A model generated the notes under the pieces. It searched no databases. It had not been told where the DNA came from and saw only the letters and a program-made list of their open reading frames with translations. Source: JAQBZY01 sp038117205 (lineage in GTDB: Bacteria; Pseudomonadota; Alphaproteobacteria; Rhodospirillales; Casp-alpha2). Taken from it: a DNA stretch of 64,000 nucleotides. Within the stretch, counting starts at the first letter, position 1. Each line of letters starts with the position of its first letter. Shown here piece by piece: positions 17,409 through 25,858 of the stretch. Where the stretch lies: the NCBI GenBank assembly GCA_038117205.1, contig JAYOFL010000002.1:1-64000 (forward strand), written 5' to 3'. The position numbers and the translations under genes are program-made.

Positions 17409-18662
17409 GTGTTCGGAAACAACAAGGAAACGCCGACGCTCGATGCCGCGTTCTGTCGCGGCCTGTTCCCGCCGAAATGCTGGGACTGGGCGTTCTTCGA
17501 GAACGCCGGCGGCAGCTTCGTCCCGAAAAGCGTTATCGACCGGTTGGTCGCCTACATGTCGGAATGCCAGGTGCAGCCCGGTGCGCCCTTCCCGGCCTCG
17601 GAACTGGCGGCGCAGCGCATGAAGGACGGCCACGACCGCATGACGGAAATGATCGGCGCCGACCCGGGCGAAGTGGTGATCGGCCCCTCCACGTCGGCGA
17701 ACATCGACGTACTCGCCCGCTCGCTCCGCCCGACCTGGGAGGACGGCGACGAGGTGATCGTCACCAACCTCAATCACGAGGCCAATTCCGGTCCCTGGCG
17801 GCGGCTGGCGGCGAGCGGCATCCGTATCGTCGAATGGCCGGTGAACCCGGAAACGGCCCAGCTCGATATTTCGCTCCTGGATCAACTGCTCACGGAACGC
17901 ACGCGCCTCATCGCGTTCCCGCACGTCTCCAACATCACCGGCGACATCAACGACGCCGCCGCCATCACGAAGAAGGTGCACGCGGCGGGCGCCATGACCT
18001 GTGTCGACGGCGTCGCCTTCGCGCCGCACCGGGCCGTCGACGTGAAGGCGCTGGACGTCGATTTCTACGCCTTCAGTTTCTACAAGGTGTACGGGCCGCA
18101 CATCGGCTGCCTGTACGGCAAGAAGGCGCGGCTATTGGAGGCCCGGAACCAGTACCACTACTTCATCGGCGAGGAAGCGACGACCTACAAGATGAACCCG
18201 GCCGGACCGCAGCACGAAATGATCGCGTCCTTGGCCGGCATCGCGGACTACATCGACGCCGTCGCCGAGCATCACCTGAAGGACGCACCGAACAACCTGA
18301 CCGCGCGCACGCGCGCCGTGTTCGATCTGTTCGCCCAGCACGAGGAAATGCTCGCCAAGCCGTTCGTCGAGTTCATGGCGGCGAAACCGGATGCCCGGCT
18401 GGTCGGCCGGCCGGAATGGGCGGCGGGCCGCCGCGCACCGACGTTCTCGTTCCACGTTCCGGGCCGTTCGTCCGAAGAAATCGCCAGGGCCGTCGGCGTG
18501 GACCAGGTGGCGATCCGGCACGGCGATTTCTATGCCCGGCGTCTCGTCGAAGCCGTCGGCGTCGAGAACGCGGACGACGGCGTGGTGCGCTGCTCGATGG
18601 CGCACTACACCACGGCGGAAGACGTCGCCCGGCTGATCAAGGCCCTCGACCGGGTGATCTGA
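17409..18662 (+). CDS. Class V aminotransferase (cysteine desulfurase-like, VC1184 subfamily type)
   Basis: 417 residues. Motifs: GPSTSANIDVLARSL near the PLP phosphate site, TNLNHEANSGPWRRLA, VDGVAFAPHRAVDVKALDVDF (histidine/aspartate stacking region), and the PLP lysine in FSFYKVYGPHIGCLYG. These resemble the SufS/CsdB-like enzymes sometimes annotated as cysteine desulfurase-like, rather than 2-aminoethylphosphonate transaminase. No active-site persulfide cysteine in the usual C-terminal loop is evident, so the true reaction is open. It converges with the alcohol dehydrogenase gene, with a 9-bp gap. Confidence 0.75.
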   Translation: MFGNNKETPTLDAAFCRGLFPPKCWDWAFFENAGGSFVPKSVIDRLVAYMSECQVQPGAPFPASELAAQRMKDGHDRMTEMIGADPGEVVIGPSTSANIDVLARSLRPTWEDGDEVIVTNLNHEANSGPWRRLAASGIRIVEWPVNPETAQLDISLLDQLLTERTRLIAFPHVSNITGDINDAAAITKKVHAAGAMTCVDGVAFAPHRAVDVKALDVDFYAFSFYKVYGPHIGCLYGKKARLLEARNQYHYFIGEEATTYKMNPAGPQHEMIASLAGIADYIDAVAEHHLKDAPNNLTARTRAVFDLFAQHEEMLAKPFVEFMAAKPDARLVGRPEWAAGRRAPTFSFHVPGRSSEEIARAVGVDQVAIRHGDFYARRLVEAVGVENADDGVVRCSMAHYTTAEDVARLIKALDRVI

Positions 18663-18671
18663 CGCCCCGGC

Positions 18672-19808
18672 TCAGCCGTGCGGCTTGAGGATCTGGCGGA
18701 TGGCGTTTCCGTCGGCGAGGTTGTCGAACCCCTCGTTGATGAGATCGAGCGGCAGTTCACCGGTGCGCAGCTTGTCGAGCGGCAGCCGCCCTTCCCGATA
18801 ATGCTCGACGAAGCGCGGGATGTCCTTCGCCGGCGCGCAGCTTCCCATGTAGCAGCCCTGCAGGCGGAACTCCTTGGACGCCATCAGATATGGCGCGATC
18901 TCGAATTTGGCGTCGGCCGGCGTCAGGCCGGCGACGGTAACGGTGCCGCCGGGCCGGAGCGCGGCATAGGCCGCCTCCATCGCCTTGACGGTGCCCGATA
19001 CCTCGAACGCATGCAGCACGCCGCCGCCGGTCAGGTCCTTGATGGCCGTCGCCGTCGCCTCGACGCCCTGCATGGGGTCGATGGTGTGATGCGCGCCGAG
19101 GGTCTCCGCCAGCGCCCGCTTCTCGGCGAATGGATCGACGGCGATGATCGGATGCGCGCCGGCCAAGGCCGCGCCCATGACCGCGTTGAGGCCGACGCCG
19201 CCGAGGCCGAACACGGCCACCGACTCGCCCGGCTTCACCTTGGCCGTATTGACGACGGCGCCGACGCCGGTGACGACGGCGCAACCGAACAGCGCCGCGT
19301 CCTCGAAGGTGATGTCTTTGGGCAGCGGCACGACCGAGCCCCGGTCCAGCACCGCGTACTCGGCGAAGCACGACACGCCGCCAGCGTGATTGATGGGCTT
19401 CCCCTTGAGCGACAGCCGGCGTCCGCCGCCGATCAGCTCGCCCTTCATCTTCGAGGCGAAGCTGGTGCCGCAAAGGTGCGGCCGCCCGGTCGTGCATTCG
19501 GTGCACTTGCCGCAACTCATGACGAACACCAGGACCACGTGGTCGTCCGGCTTGAGATCGGTGACGCCCGGCCCGACCTCGCGGACGATGCCGGCGGCCT
19601 CGTGGCCGAGAACGGTCGGCAGCGGCCGCGTGCGGATGCCTTGGATGGTCGAGAGATCGCTGTGGCAGAGGCCGGCGGCGCGGATTTCCACCAGTACTTC
19701 GTTCTCGCGCGGGCCTTCGATATCCAACTCCTCGATGACCAGGGGACGGGTCTGGGCGTAGGGCTGCGGACGCCCCGCCTCATAGAGCACGCTCGCGCGC
19801 ATCTTCAT
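18672..19808 (-). CDS. Zinc-binding alcohol dehydrogenase (MDR, class III-like)
   Basis: 378 residues from ATG 19808 (MKMRASVLYEAGRPQPYAQ), preceded by AAGGAA. The catalytic zinc site is GLCHSD plus LGHEAAGIV. The structural zinc cysteines are in MSCGKCTECTTGRPHLC. The NAD-binding Rossmann motif is VFGLGGVGLNAVMG. It oxidises a primary alcohol or hydroxymethyl-thiol adduct; members of this branch include S-hydroxymethyl-glutathione and mycothiol-type formaldehyde dehydrogenases as well as aryl-alcohol enzymes. It reads toward the class V aminotransferase gene and has no operon partner. Confidence 0.85.
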   Translation of the reverse strand: MKMRASVLYEAGRPQPYAQTRPLVIEELDIEGPRENEVLVEIRAAGLCHSDLSTIQGIRTRPLPTVLGHEAAGIVREVGPGVTDLKPDDHVVLVFVMSCGKCTECTTGRPHLCGTSFASKMKGELIGGGRRLSLKGKPINHAGGVSCFAEYAVLDRGSVVPLPKDITFEDAALFGCAVVTGVGAVVNTAKVKPGESVAVFGLGGVGLNAVMGAALAGAHPIIAVDPFAEKRALAETLGAHHTIDPMQGVEATATAIKDLTGGGVLHAFEVSGTVKAMEAAYAALRPGGTVTVAGLTPADAKFEIAPYLMASKEFRLQGCYMGSCAPAKDIPRFVEHYREGRLPLDKLRTGELPLDLINEGFDNLADGNAIRQILKPHG

Positions 19809-19836
19809 GCCGAATTTTCCTTCGTTGCGATTTAGG

Positions 19837-20097
19837 TTAGGCCAGGATCGAGCCGTCCGGCCCGCGACCGCCATCTTGGCCAGCGCCGCGCTTTTTGGCC
19901 AGCACGTACTTGAGTTTGCGGAGCGCGACGCGCTTCAGCATCTCCTGATTGTAGCCGGTCGCGCCGACGATCTGCACTTCGGTGTTGGTGCGGGTGTCGA
20001 TGGCGGAGACGCGGACGTAATTGCCGATCCGATGGAATTCGAACAGCACTTCCGACAGCCGAACGTCGTCGCTTGCCATCCCGGGATTATAGGTCAT
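19837..20097 (-). CDS. Small conserved alphaproteobacterial protein (DUF6898-like)
   Basis: 86 residues if ATG 20097 is used, which overlaps the upstream stop as ATGA and suggests translational coupling; a second ATG at 20079 would give 80 residues (MASDDVRLSEVLFEF). The core pattern (EVLFEFHRIGNYVRVSAID, TNTEVQIVGATGYNQEMLKRVALRKLKYVL) resembles a small family I recall as DUF6898, with no known function. It appears soluble, with a beta-rich start and one helix. The assignment rests on memory of the pattern, so it is tentative. Confidence 0.6.
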   Translation of the reverse strand: MTYNPGMASDDVRLSEVLFEFHRIGNYVRVSAIDTRTNTEVQIVGATGYNQEMLKRVALRKLKYVLAKKRGAGQDGGRGPDGSILA

Positions 20098-22145
20098 GCC
20101 GGGCGACCGTGACAGCGTTTGTAGGGCTGGCCGGAACCGCACGGACAGGGCGAAAGCCGGGATATCCGCGCTCGCAGACGACGCACGGTCCGCATGTCGG
20201 CGCGGAGCGCGTCGTCCCGGCGCTTGGGCGCTACGTAAGGCGGGTACGGGTCGGCAATGGCGGTCCGGGCATAGACGGCGAGGTCGTCCAATTGCCGGCA
20301 GAATAGATCGTAGGCCATGCGGCGAAACTCTTCGGGCCGCGTCACGCGGGCGGCCATGGTTTCCAGCAGGATCAGCAACAGGTACGACGTGCCGCGGAAC
20401 AGGACGCGGACGGCGTCGGCGGCCCCCTTCCCGGCCAGTTGCCGGAGATCCAGACTGCGGCCAAGGACAGCGAGCAGCCGGTCCATGCGGACATTGGCGG
20501 GCGCGTCGACGCTCTGTTGGATCGCGTCCTTAAGCTTGGCGACGAAGGCGTCGATGGCGTCGGTCATCTCCTTTTCCCGCCACCGGCTCTTGCGGGCGTC
20601 GTCGACGGGCGCGAAGGCGGCGCGGACGGCGGCCATGATCTCCGCCTTCGGTTTGGCGAGCGGCGGCGGATCGAAATCCGCGAGCAGCGCTTCCGCCGTC
20701 CCACGGATGCGCGCGCCGTGCGAATGGTTGGTGTACGTCCGGCCTTCCGAATGCAGGCGCACCGCTTCCTCGAGATGTTCGCGCACCAGATACAGGAACC
20801 GCGTCGCCAGGATCGTATCGCCGTCGACGCCCTTGGCCGGCACCGAGAAGTCCAGGTCTTCGTCCTGCAGGGTGCCGTCGATGTAATAGTAGGAATGCAG
20901 CGAGTGATGATGATCGATGTCGGCCTTCTTGCCGAAGTCGGTGCCGACGAAACGGATATCCGTGGCGCCGATTTCCTGCACGAAGCTGACCGACGCGTTG
21001 AGCACCGACGGCTCCGGCGTCAGCAGCGCGTTCTCCGGCACGTCGGCGAACAGCGGATAGGCGCTGTGGTTGTGGCGGAAGAACAGGACCACGTCGCCCA
21101 GTTCGTGCCGGATCGTCGGGTCGCCGGTGGCGGACGTGACGGCGAGCGCGCGCTTCAGCGCATCCTTGTCGTGGATGTGCTGGAAGATGGCGTCGATGTT
21201 GATGTTCTCGCATTCGACATGGATGTCCGGGTATACGCCCTGGGCGATCAGCGGCTGCACGGAGGAACCGCTGCTGACCAGGATCACCCGGTCCTGCAAC
21301 CGCCGCAGGTTCCCGAATTCCGGGTCGAGCGACGGCCCGGTGGCAATGACGATGACCGGCACGCCCTTGATTTCCGGAATGTCCTTCCGGGCGTACAGGC
21401 GGCCGCCGTGCCGGACGATGTTCTCGTGGGCGGCGCGGAGCATCACGGACTCGTCGAAGAAGTCGCCGAGATAGTCGAAATAGAGACTGCCGAGCATCAG
21501 CTCTTTCCGGATTTCATCGAGCACCGACAGCGTCGGCGCGTCGTTCCGGGCCGGCCAGCAGGCGAGGCCGTCGATGCCGACCGGGTTGAGGGCGCGGACC
21601 GTATGACGAAGCAGGATCGCCGCCAGCTTCGGTTCCGGCTGGCAGCCGAGCGCCAGACCGCCGCCGGCGCCGCGCAGCCGCTCGTGCAGGCCGACCCAGT
21701 CGACATATGTCAGAGACGCGGAAACCTCGGCGGGATCGACGGCAATGACGATCAGCCAACGCGGATCGGTCGTCGCCAGCAATGCATCGATGTCGGCCTG
21801 CCCGGGAATACCGAGCAGCACGAGGAAATAGGCGCTGGCGTCGAGGCGCGTCTCCGCCAAGCCGATGCCGGCCTTGTCCGCCGTGGCCAGCACGTCCTCG
21901 TAGAAATAGTTGCTGGGGGACTCGCCGTCTTCCCGCGTCGGCGGCAGGCCCAAGGAAACCCGCGGCACCGGCCCCTTCGGATCGGCCGGCGCCTGTGGCG
22001 GCTCAACGGATGCCGCCGCCGGCTTGAGGTACGGCCGCACGTCCGGCGCGATACGCGTCAGCAGCTCCAAATTCTTGGTGGCATCGATTTTCGGCAAGAG
22101 GGCTCCGGGCGGCGCGGGCGGCGGCGAATCGCGGAAGTATACCAC
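20094..22145 (-). CDS. Maf/MptE-like protein (DUF115) with C-terminal SEC-C motif
   Basis: 683 residues. The central part has the DUF115/MptE-like pattern: IPEIKGVPVIVIATGPSLD (phosphate-binding turn), ILVSSGSSVQPLIAQGVYPDI, and FVGTDFGKKADIDHHHS. In motility-associated factor (Maf) proteins this fold transfers nonulosonic acids to flagellin, and in archaeal MptE it pyrophosphorylates a pterin. The last 20 residues form a SEC-C zinc motif, CPCGSGQPYKRCHG, which is unusual as a tail of this family. No flagellar or sialic-acid genes are in the window. It is followed by, and overlaps, the small DUF6898-like gene. Confidence 0.75.
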   Translation of the reverse strand: MVYFRDSPPPAPPGALLPKIDATKNLELLTRIAPDVRPYLKPAAASVEPPQAPADPKGPVPRVSLGLPPTREDGESPSNYFYEDVLATADKAGIGLAETRLDASAYFLVLLGIPGQADIDALLATTDPRWLIVIAVDPAEVSASLTYVDWVGLHERLRGAGGGLALGCQPEPKLAAILLRHTVRALNPVGIDGLACWPARNDAPTLSVLDEIRKELMLGSLYFDYLGDFFDESVMLRAAHENIVRHGGRLYARKDIPEIKGVPVIVIATGPSLDPEFGNLRRLQDRVILVSSGSSVQPLIAQGVYPDIHVECENINIDAIFQHIHDKDALKRALAVTSATGDPTIRHELGDVVLFFRHNHSAYPLFADVPENALLTPEPSVLNASVSFVQEIGATDIRFVGTDFGKKADIDHHHSLHSYYYIDGTLQDEDLDFSVPAKGVDGDTILATRFLYLVREHLEEAVRLHSEGRTYTNHSHGARIRGTAEALLADFDPPPLAKPKAEIMAAVRAAFAPVDDARKSRWREKEMTDAIDAFVAKLKDAIQQSVDAPANVRMDRLLAVLGRSLDLRQLAGKGAADAVRVLFRGTSYLLLILLETMAARVTRPEEFRRMAYDLFCRQLDDLAVYARTAIADPYPPYVAPKRRDDALRADMRTVRRLRARISRLSPCPCGSGQPYKRCHGRPA

Positions 22146-22190
22146 GCAGGCGTGTCCGCGCCCGGCCTCTCGCTGTGAGAAGCGTGCGGC

Positions 22191-23024
22191 TTATTTCGTC
22201 CGGAGCGTGAAGCGGACCGGCACGCGGACATCGGCGGCGACGGGCGTGTTGCCGATGCGCGCCGGAACGAAGCGCCAGGCGCCGACGGCGCGGACGGCGG
22301 CTTCGTCCAGGACCGCATGTCCGGAAGTGTCCGCGACGGATATCCGCGCCGGACGACCGAGCGGATCGACGCTGACCAGAAGGACGACGATGCCCTCGAA
22401 GCGGCGGCGGCGCGCCACCGTCGGGTAGGCCGGCGGCGGGTTGTCGAGATAGTCGGGATGCGCCGGTGGCTGGAGGCCGATACCGGCCGACGCGTGCGGT
22501 CTTGTCTGTTTCGGTGGAGCTGGAGCGGCCGCCGCCGCGACGGAGGCGGCTTCCGGCGCGGTTTCCGGCGCGGCGTTAGGCTCGGACTGCGGCGGCGGTT
22601 GCAGCGCCTTGGCGGGTGGTTTGGGCTTCGACGGAACGTCGATGGACGCCAGTTTTGGCTGCGGCGGGTCCGGGATGGGTTCCTCGGCGGGCACCATGTC
22701 GTCGTCGGCGATGATCGGCTCGGGGTCGGTCGGCGCCGCTTCCACGACCGGATCGTCCTCAACCGTTTCAGAAGGTGTTTCGGTCGACGATTGCGGCAGC
22801 GTCTCGGGGACCGGCGCGGCCGTCTGTTCGACGAGTTCGACGATAATAACCGTCTCGCCCGGTGCGGGCGCGAGCGCATCCTCCCGCGATCCCGCATGGC
22901 CGAGCAGCGCCACCCCCACGCCCGCATGCAGCGCGACCGCAAGCAGGAGTGCCGGCAGCACCGGACGCTCCGCCGCCAAGAACGGCAACGGAGCGTCCGA
23001 GCGCAGGGGGTCAGAACTCGGCAT
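22191..23024 (-). CDS. tonB: TonB-family energy transducer
   Basis: 277 residues: one N-terminal anchor (PALLLAVALHAGVGVALLG, about residues 23-41), a long Pro/Glu-rich periplasmic spacer (residues about 55-190), and a C-terminal TonB domain (PDYLDNPPPAYPTVARRRRFEG, AVGAWRFVPARIGNTPVAADVRVPVRF). It couples the inner-membrane proton motive force (with ExbB/ExbD, not in the window) to outer-membrane receptors. It overlaps the end of the copper receptor gene by 14 bp, so it is a dedicated partner in the same transcript. Confidence 0.88.
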   Translation of the reverse strand: MPSSDPLRSDAPLPFLAAERPVLPALLLAVALHAGVGVALLGHAGSREDALAPAPGETVIIVELVEQTAAPVPETLPQSSTETPSETVEDDPVVEAAPTDPEPIIADDDMVPAEEPIPDPPQPKLASIDVPSKPKPPAKALQPPPQSEPNAAPETAPEAASVAAAAAPAPPKQTRPHASAGIGLQPPAHPDYLDNPPPAYPTVARRRRFEGIVVLLVSVDPLGRPARISVADTSGHAVLDEAAVRAVGAWRFVPARIGNTPVAADVRVPVRFTLRTK

Positions 23025-25095
23025 TCACCCGGAGGAAGAACGACCGGCCCGACTCGTTCACCTGCACGGCGTCGGCGTTGAAGCCGGTCGCCCTGTTCAG
23101 ATGTTCGGCATAACCCTTGTCGAACAGGTTGGTAACGCCGAAAGCGACGTCGAACGGCGCCAAAGCAAAAACCCGGCCATACAGGTTGAAGACGGCGTAG
23201 CCACTCGTCTTCTGCGCGTCGAGGCCGCTGTTGTTGTTCGCTTCGACATCGGCGCGATCCTGTTTCGCGGCGACGCGGAGACGCGTGCCGACGAGCCACT
23301 CACCTGTGCCGTATTCGACGCTAGTCGTGAGCTGCAATGGCGGGATTTGCGCCAGCGGCCGGTTGTCCTCGTCGTTTTCTCCGTAGGTATAGGCGAGCCG
23401 GGCCCCGACCTTCCAGTTCCGGTCGAACGTGAAGTCGCCGCCGAGTTCCACGCCCGCCAGGGTCGCGCCGACGTTGCGGTAGATCGCGGCATCGTCGGCG
23501 AGGAGCACGCCGTCCTGGGCGCGCGCCTTGTCGCGGAGGATGTAGTCCTGGACCTTGTCGTAGAAGACCGTCCCCGTCCACGTGCCGAAGCCGGTCTTGC
23601 CGGCGACGCCCGCGTCGATCTGGTAGTGCTTTTCCGGATCGATGTCCGGGCGACCGACCCAGCGGCTGCTCGCCGTCGCGTGGCTGCCGGCCATCAGACG
23701 CTCGGTGACGTCGGCGGTGCGCACGCTCCTGGACACGCCGGCGAACAGCGTGTGCGCCGGGTTGAGATCGTATTCCAAGCGGACCAGACCGCCGACGTTA
23801 TGCTCCACCACGTCGTCGGCGACGACGCCGTAGTACGTGTTGTAGAGCTGATTGGCGGATTGGCTTGTCCGCGCCGCCACCCGGTCGGCACGCCTCGCCG
23901 TCACATAGACGTTGTCGTAGCGGAGGCCCGCCTTGAGCCGCGATTCCTCCGATAGTTTGCGCACGCCTTCGCCGAAGAGGCCGACCTGCTGGATCAGCGC
24001 GTCCGGCCACATGAAGGCCTGTTCGTTGCGCACATTCTGAACCTGGCTTTGCGCACCCATGTAGCGGGTCGCGTCCTGCAGGTTCCACTTGGCGTCCATG
24101 CCGAACGTGAGCGCGGTTCCCCAACGCTCGCCCTTCGTGTTCAAATTCACGCCGAAGGTGTCGGAATCGGAATCCACCAGCATGCCCATGCCGGTCGCGG
24201 TGCGGAGCGTGTAGTTGTCCATGGTGTGGCGGACGTAGCTCGCGAACGCCGACGCCTCGACCGACTTGAAACCGCCGATGTCGATGCCGTGCTTGAAGGA
24301 CGCACGGATCAGCGAGTTTTCGGTCAAGGGCGAGTCCATGCCGGCACCCGCGAACAGCGCATCGTCGGTGCGGTCGAACTGGAAGCCGAGCTTCAACTCA
24401 TCGCCGGGTTTCGGCGCGTAGCCGACGTCGACGCGCGCACCCTTCTGCATGTAGGACGAGCGCACGTCCTTGCCGGTGCCGTCCTCGTAGTTGCCGGCGT
24501 CCTTGATCTCCGTGTTACCTCGAATCCAAGCCGTGTCCGTCCCCATCGCGCCCTTGGCGGCGGCGTCGCGAGTGTTGGAACTGCTGTCGTATCCGCCGGA
24601 CAACGACAGCTCCCACCACTTGCCATCCGTGAACACGGGCGACTTGCGGACGGTGCGGAGCGTGCCGCCGCTACCGCCGGCGCCGTTCTGCACCGAGGCG
24701 TAGCCCTTCTCGACGATCAACTCGTCGATGGCGTCGACCTGTAGGAACGACGCCGGCGGGTCCATCCTGTTCGGACAGCCGCCGTGCACGAAGGCGCCGT
24801 CGTCGATCAGGTTGAGCTGGCCCTGCTTCTGGCCCCGGATGTAGGGTTCGAGCCCGTGCCCGCCCATGCGGCTGACGCTGACGCCGGGCACCGAGCGCAG
24901 CAGATCGCCGCCGTCGGCGGCGGGAAAGATCAACTCGTCCCTTTCGACGGCGGTGATCGCCGGGTCGAGCGTCGAGCCGTAGACCTTGATTTCAGGAAGC
25001 GTCTTGGCGTCGGCGGCTTGACCATCAGCGGCCAGCCCCGCCGCGCCGAGCGCGGCGCCGCCGACAAGGGCGGTCAATCGAAGCATCGATTGCAT
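23011..25095 (-). CDS. TonB-dependent copper receptor (OprC/NosA type)
   Basis: 694 residues from ATG 25095, preceded by GAGGAG, with a signal peptide ending near GLAADGQAADA. The plug domain carries the feature special to this family, HGGCPNRMDPPASF, followed by IDELIVEKGYASVQNGAGGSGGT. The beta-barrel ends in SGRSFFLRVNAEF with a terminal phenylalanine, as needed for outer-membrane insertion. OprC/NosA proteins import copper and in some denitrifiers supply nitrous-oxide reductase (family knowledge). Between a DUF2946 gene and tonB, it forms a three-gene copper operon. Confidence 0.88.
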   Translation of the reverse strand: MQSMLRLTALVGGAALGAAGLAADGQAADAKTLPEIKVYGSTLDPAITAVERDELIFPAADGGDLLRSVPGVSVSRMGGHGLEPYIRGQKQGQLNLIDDGAFVHGGCPNRMDPPASFLQVDAIDELIVEKGYASVQNGAGGSGGTLRTVRKSPVFTDGKWWELSLSGGYDSSSNTRDAAAKGAMGTDTAWIRGNTEIKDAGNYEDGTGKDVRSSYMQKGARVDVGYAPKPGDELKLGFQFDRTDDALFAGAGMDSPLTENSLIRASFKHGIDIGGFKSVEASAFASYVRHTMDNYTLRTATGMGMLVDSDSDTFGVNLNTKGERWGTALTFGMDAKWNLQDATRYMGAQSQVQNVRNEQAFMWPDALIQQVGLFGEGVRKLSEESRLKAGLRYDNVYVTARRADRVAARTSQSANQLYNTYYGVVADDVVEHNVGGLVRLEYDLNPAHTLFAGVSRSVRTADVTERLMAGSHATASSRWVGRPDIDPEKHYQIDAGVAGKTGFGTWTGTVFYDKVQDYILRDKARAQDGVLLADDAAIYRNVGATLAGVELGGDFTFDRNWKVGARLAYTYGENDEDNRPLAQIPPLQLTTSVEYGTGEWLVGTRLRVAAKQDRADVEANNNSGLDAQKTSGYAVFNLYGRVFALAPFDVAFGVTNLFDKGYAEHLNRATGFNADAVQVNESGRSFFLRVNAEF

Positions 25096-25197
25096 CTTCT
25101 TCTCCTCGAATTCTCTCTGAATGCATGCGAACGCGGCCCGCTGCGACAAAACGTCGCGTCGGGTCGGCCGCCCGTTCGGGCGGAACGTTTCGATGGA

Positions 25198-25572
25198 TCA
25201 GGAGAAAGGAGGCGCGCGGGGCGGTATGACGTTCTGGTCGTCGATGCCGGCGGGGATGTAGACCGCGCTCGGCCATTCGATGCGGGTTTCGGCGGCCCGG
25301 GCGGCGACGAACAGCGCCGCCTTGAGGACCTGCGGGGCGGCGGTCGCCGGCAGCGCGCAGAGCACGCACCAGTCGGCGCAGTCGGCCTGGCCTTCGTCGG
25401 CCGGCGCTTCGTGCGATTTCGCGGGTAAGCTGCCGCAGATGCTGGCGCGGAGCGCCCTATCGAGGTCGTCTTCCGGTGACAGCGTGACCGCGTGCGCCGC
25501 CAGCGGCAGCAGCAATTGGAACAGGAACGCGAGCAGCACGGCGGCGGAAACGCCGCGGCGCTCTCCGCGCAT
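25198..25572 (-). CDS. DUF2946-like small secreted or membrane protein
   Basis: 124 residues from ATG 25572. An N-terminal hydrophobic segment (AAVLLAFLFQLLLPLAAHA) is a signal peptide or anchor. A cysteine group follows in the periplasmic part (ADCADWCVLCALPA), the pattern seen in DUF2946 proteins that accompany copper and iron-siderophore receptors. A role in metal handling is inferred from the CxxC motif and the neighbouring receptor gene 102 bp downstream. The frame is open upstream but only reads through repeats, so this start is preferred. Confidence 0.65.
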   Translation of the reverse strand: MRGERRGVSAAVLLAFLFQLLLPLAAHAVTLSPEDDLDRALRASICGSLPAKSHEAPADEGQADCADWCVLCALPATAAPQVLKAALFVAARAAETRIEWPSAVYIPAGIDDQNVIPPRAPPFS

Positions 25573-25725
25573 CAATCCAAGCGTGACTTCAAGCTGTCGA
25601 ATGTCGTCGGTTCTCACCCCTGAGAGAGGTCGAGTTTGCGAAGCGGTGATGGATTTTGCAAGAACGGATTGTGCAATACCCCTCTCCCAATTTTTGCACG
25701 GAAAGGTCAGGCAAGGAGAGAAAGA

Positions 25726-25817
25726 TGGACCCCGGATCAAGTCCGGGGTGACGGCTGAGTTCGTGCCGGCGTCTAGTACACACTCCCTCGTCACCCCGGA
25801 CTTGATCCGGGGTCCAC
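25726..25817. repeat. Pair of palindromic elements in inverted orientation
   Basis: 25726-25752 (GGACCCCGG...CCGGGGTGAC) and 25790-25817 (GTCACCCCGG...CCGGGGTCCAC) are reverse complements separated by 37 bp. They lie between icmF and the DUF2946 gene, both on the minus strand, and so immediately downstream of icmF. The rest of the 286-bp gap (25573-25725) must carry the copper operon promoter; no clear motif was identified there. Confidence 0.85.
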
Positions 25818-25858
25818 TCATCAGCCGCGAATGTGCGGAGCGAGAGTGGCCGCGACGA

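Noticed and set aside
17409..18662. Class V aminotransferase as the missing aminoethylphosphonate transaminase (PhnW)
   Set aside because: Its motifs (GPSTSANIDVLARSL, FSFYKVYGPHIG) are cysteine-desulfurase-like rather than PhnW-like, and it lies 17 kb from the phosphonate genes.
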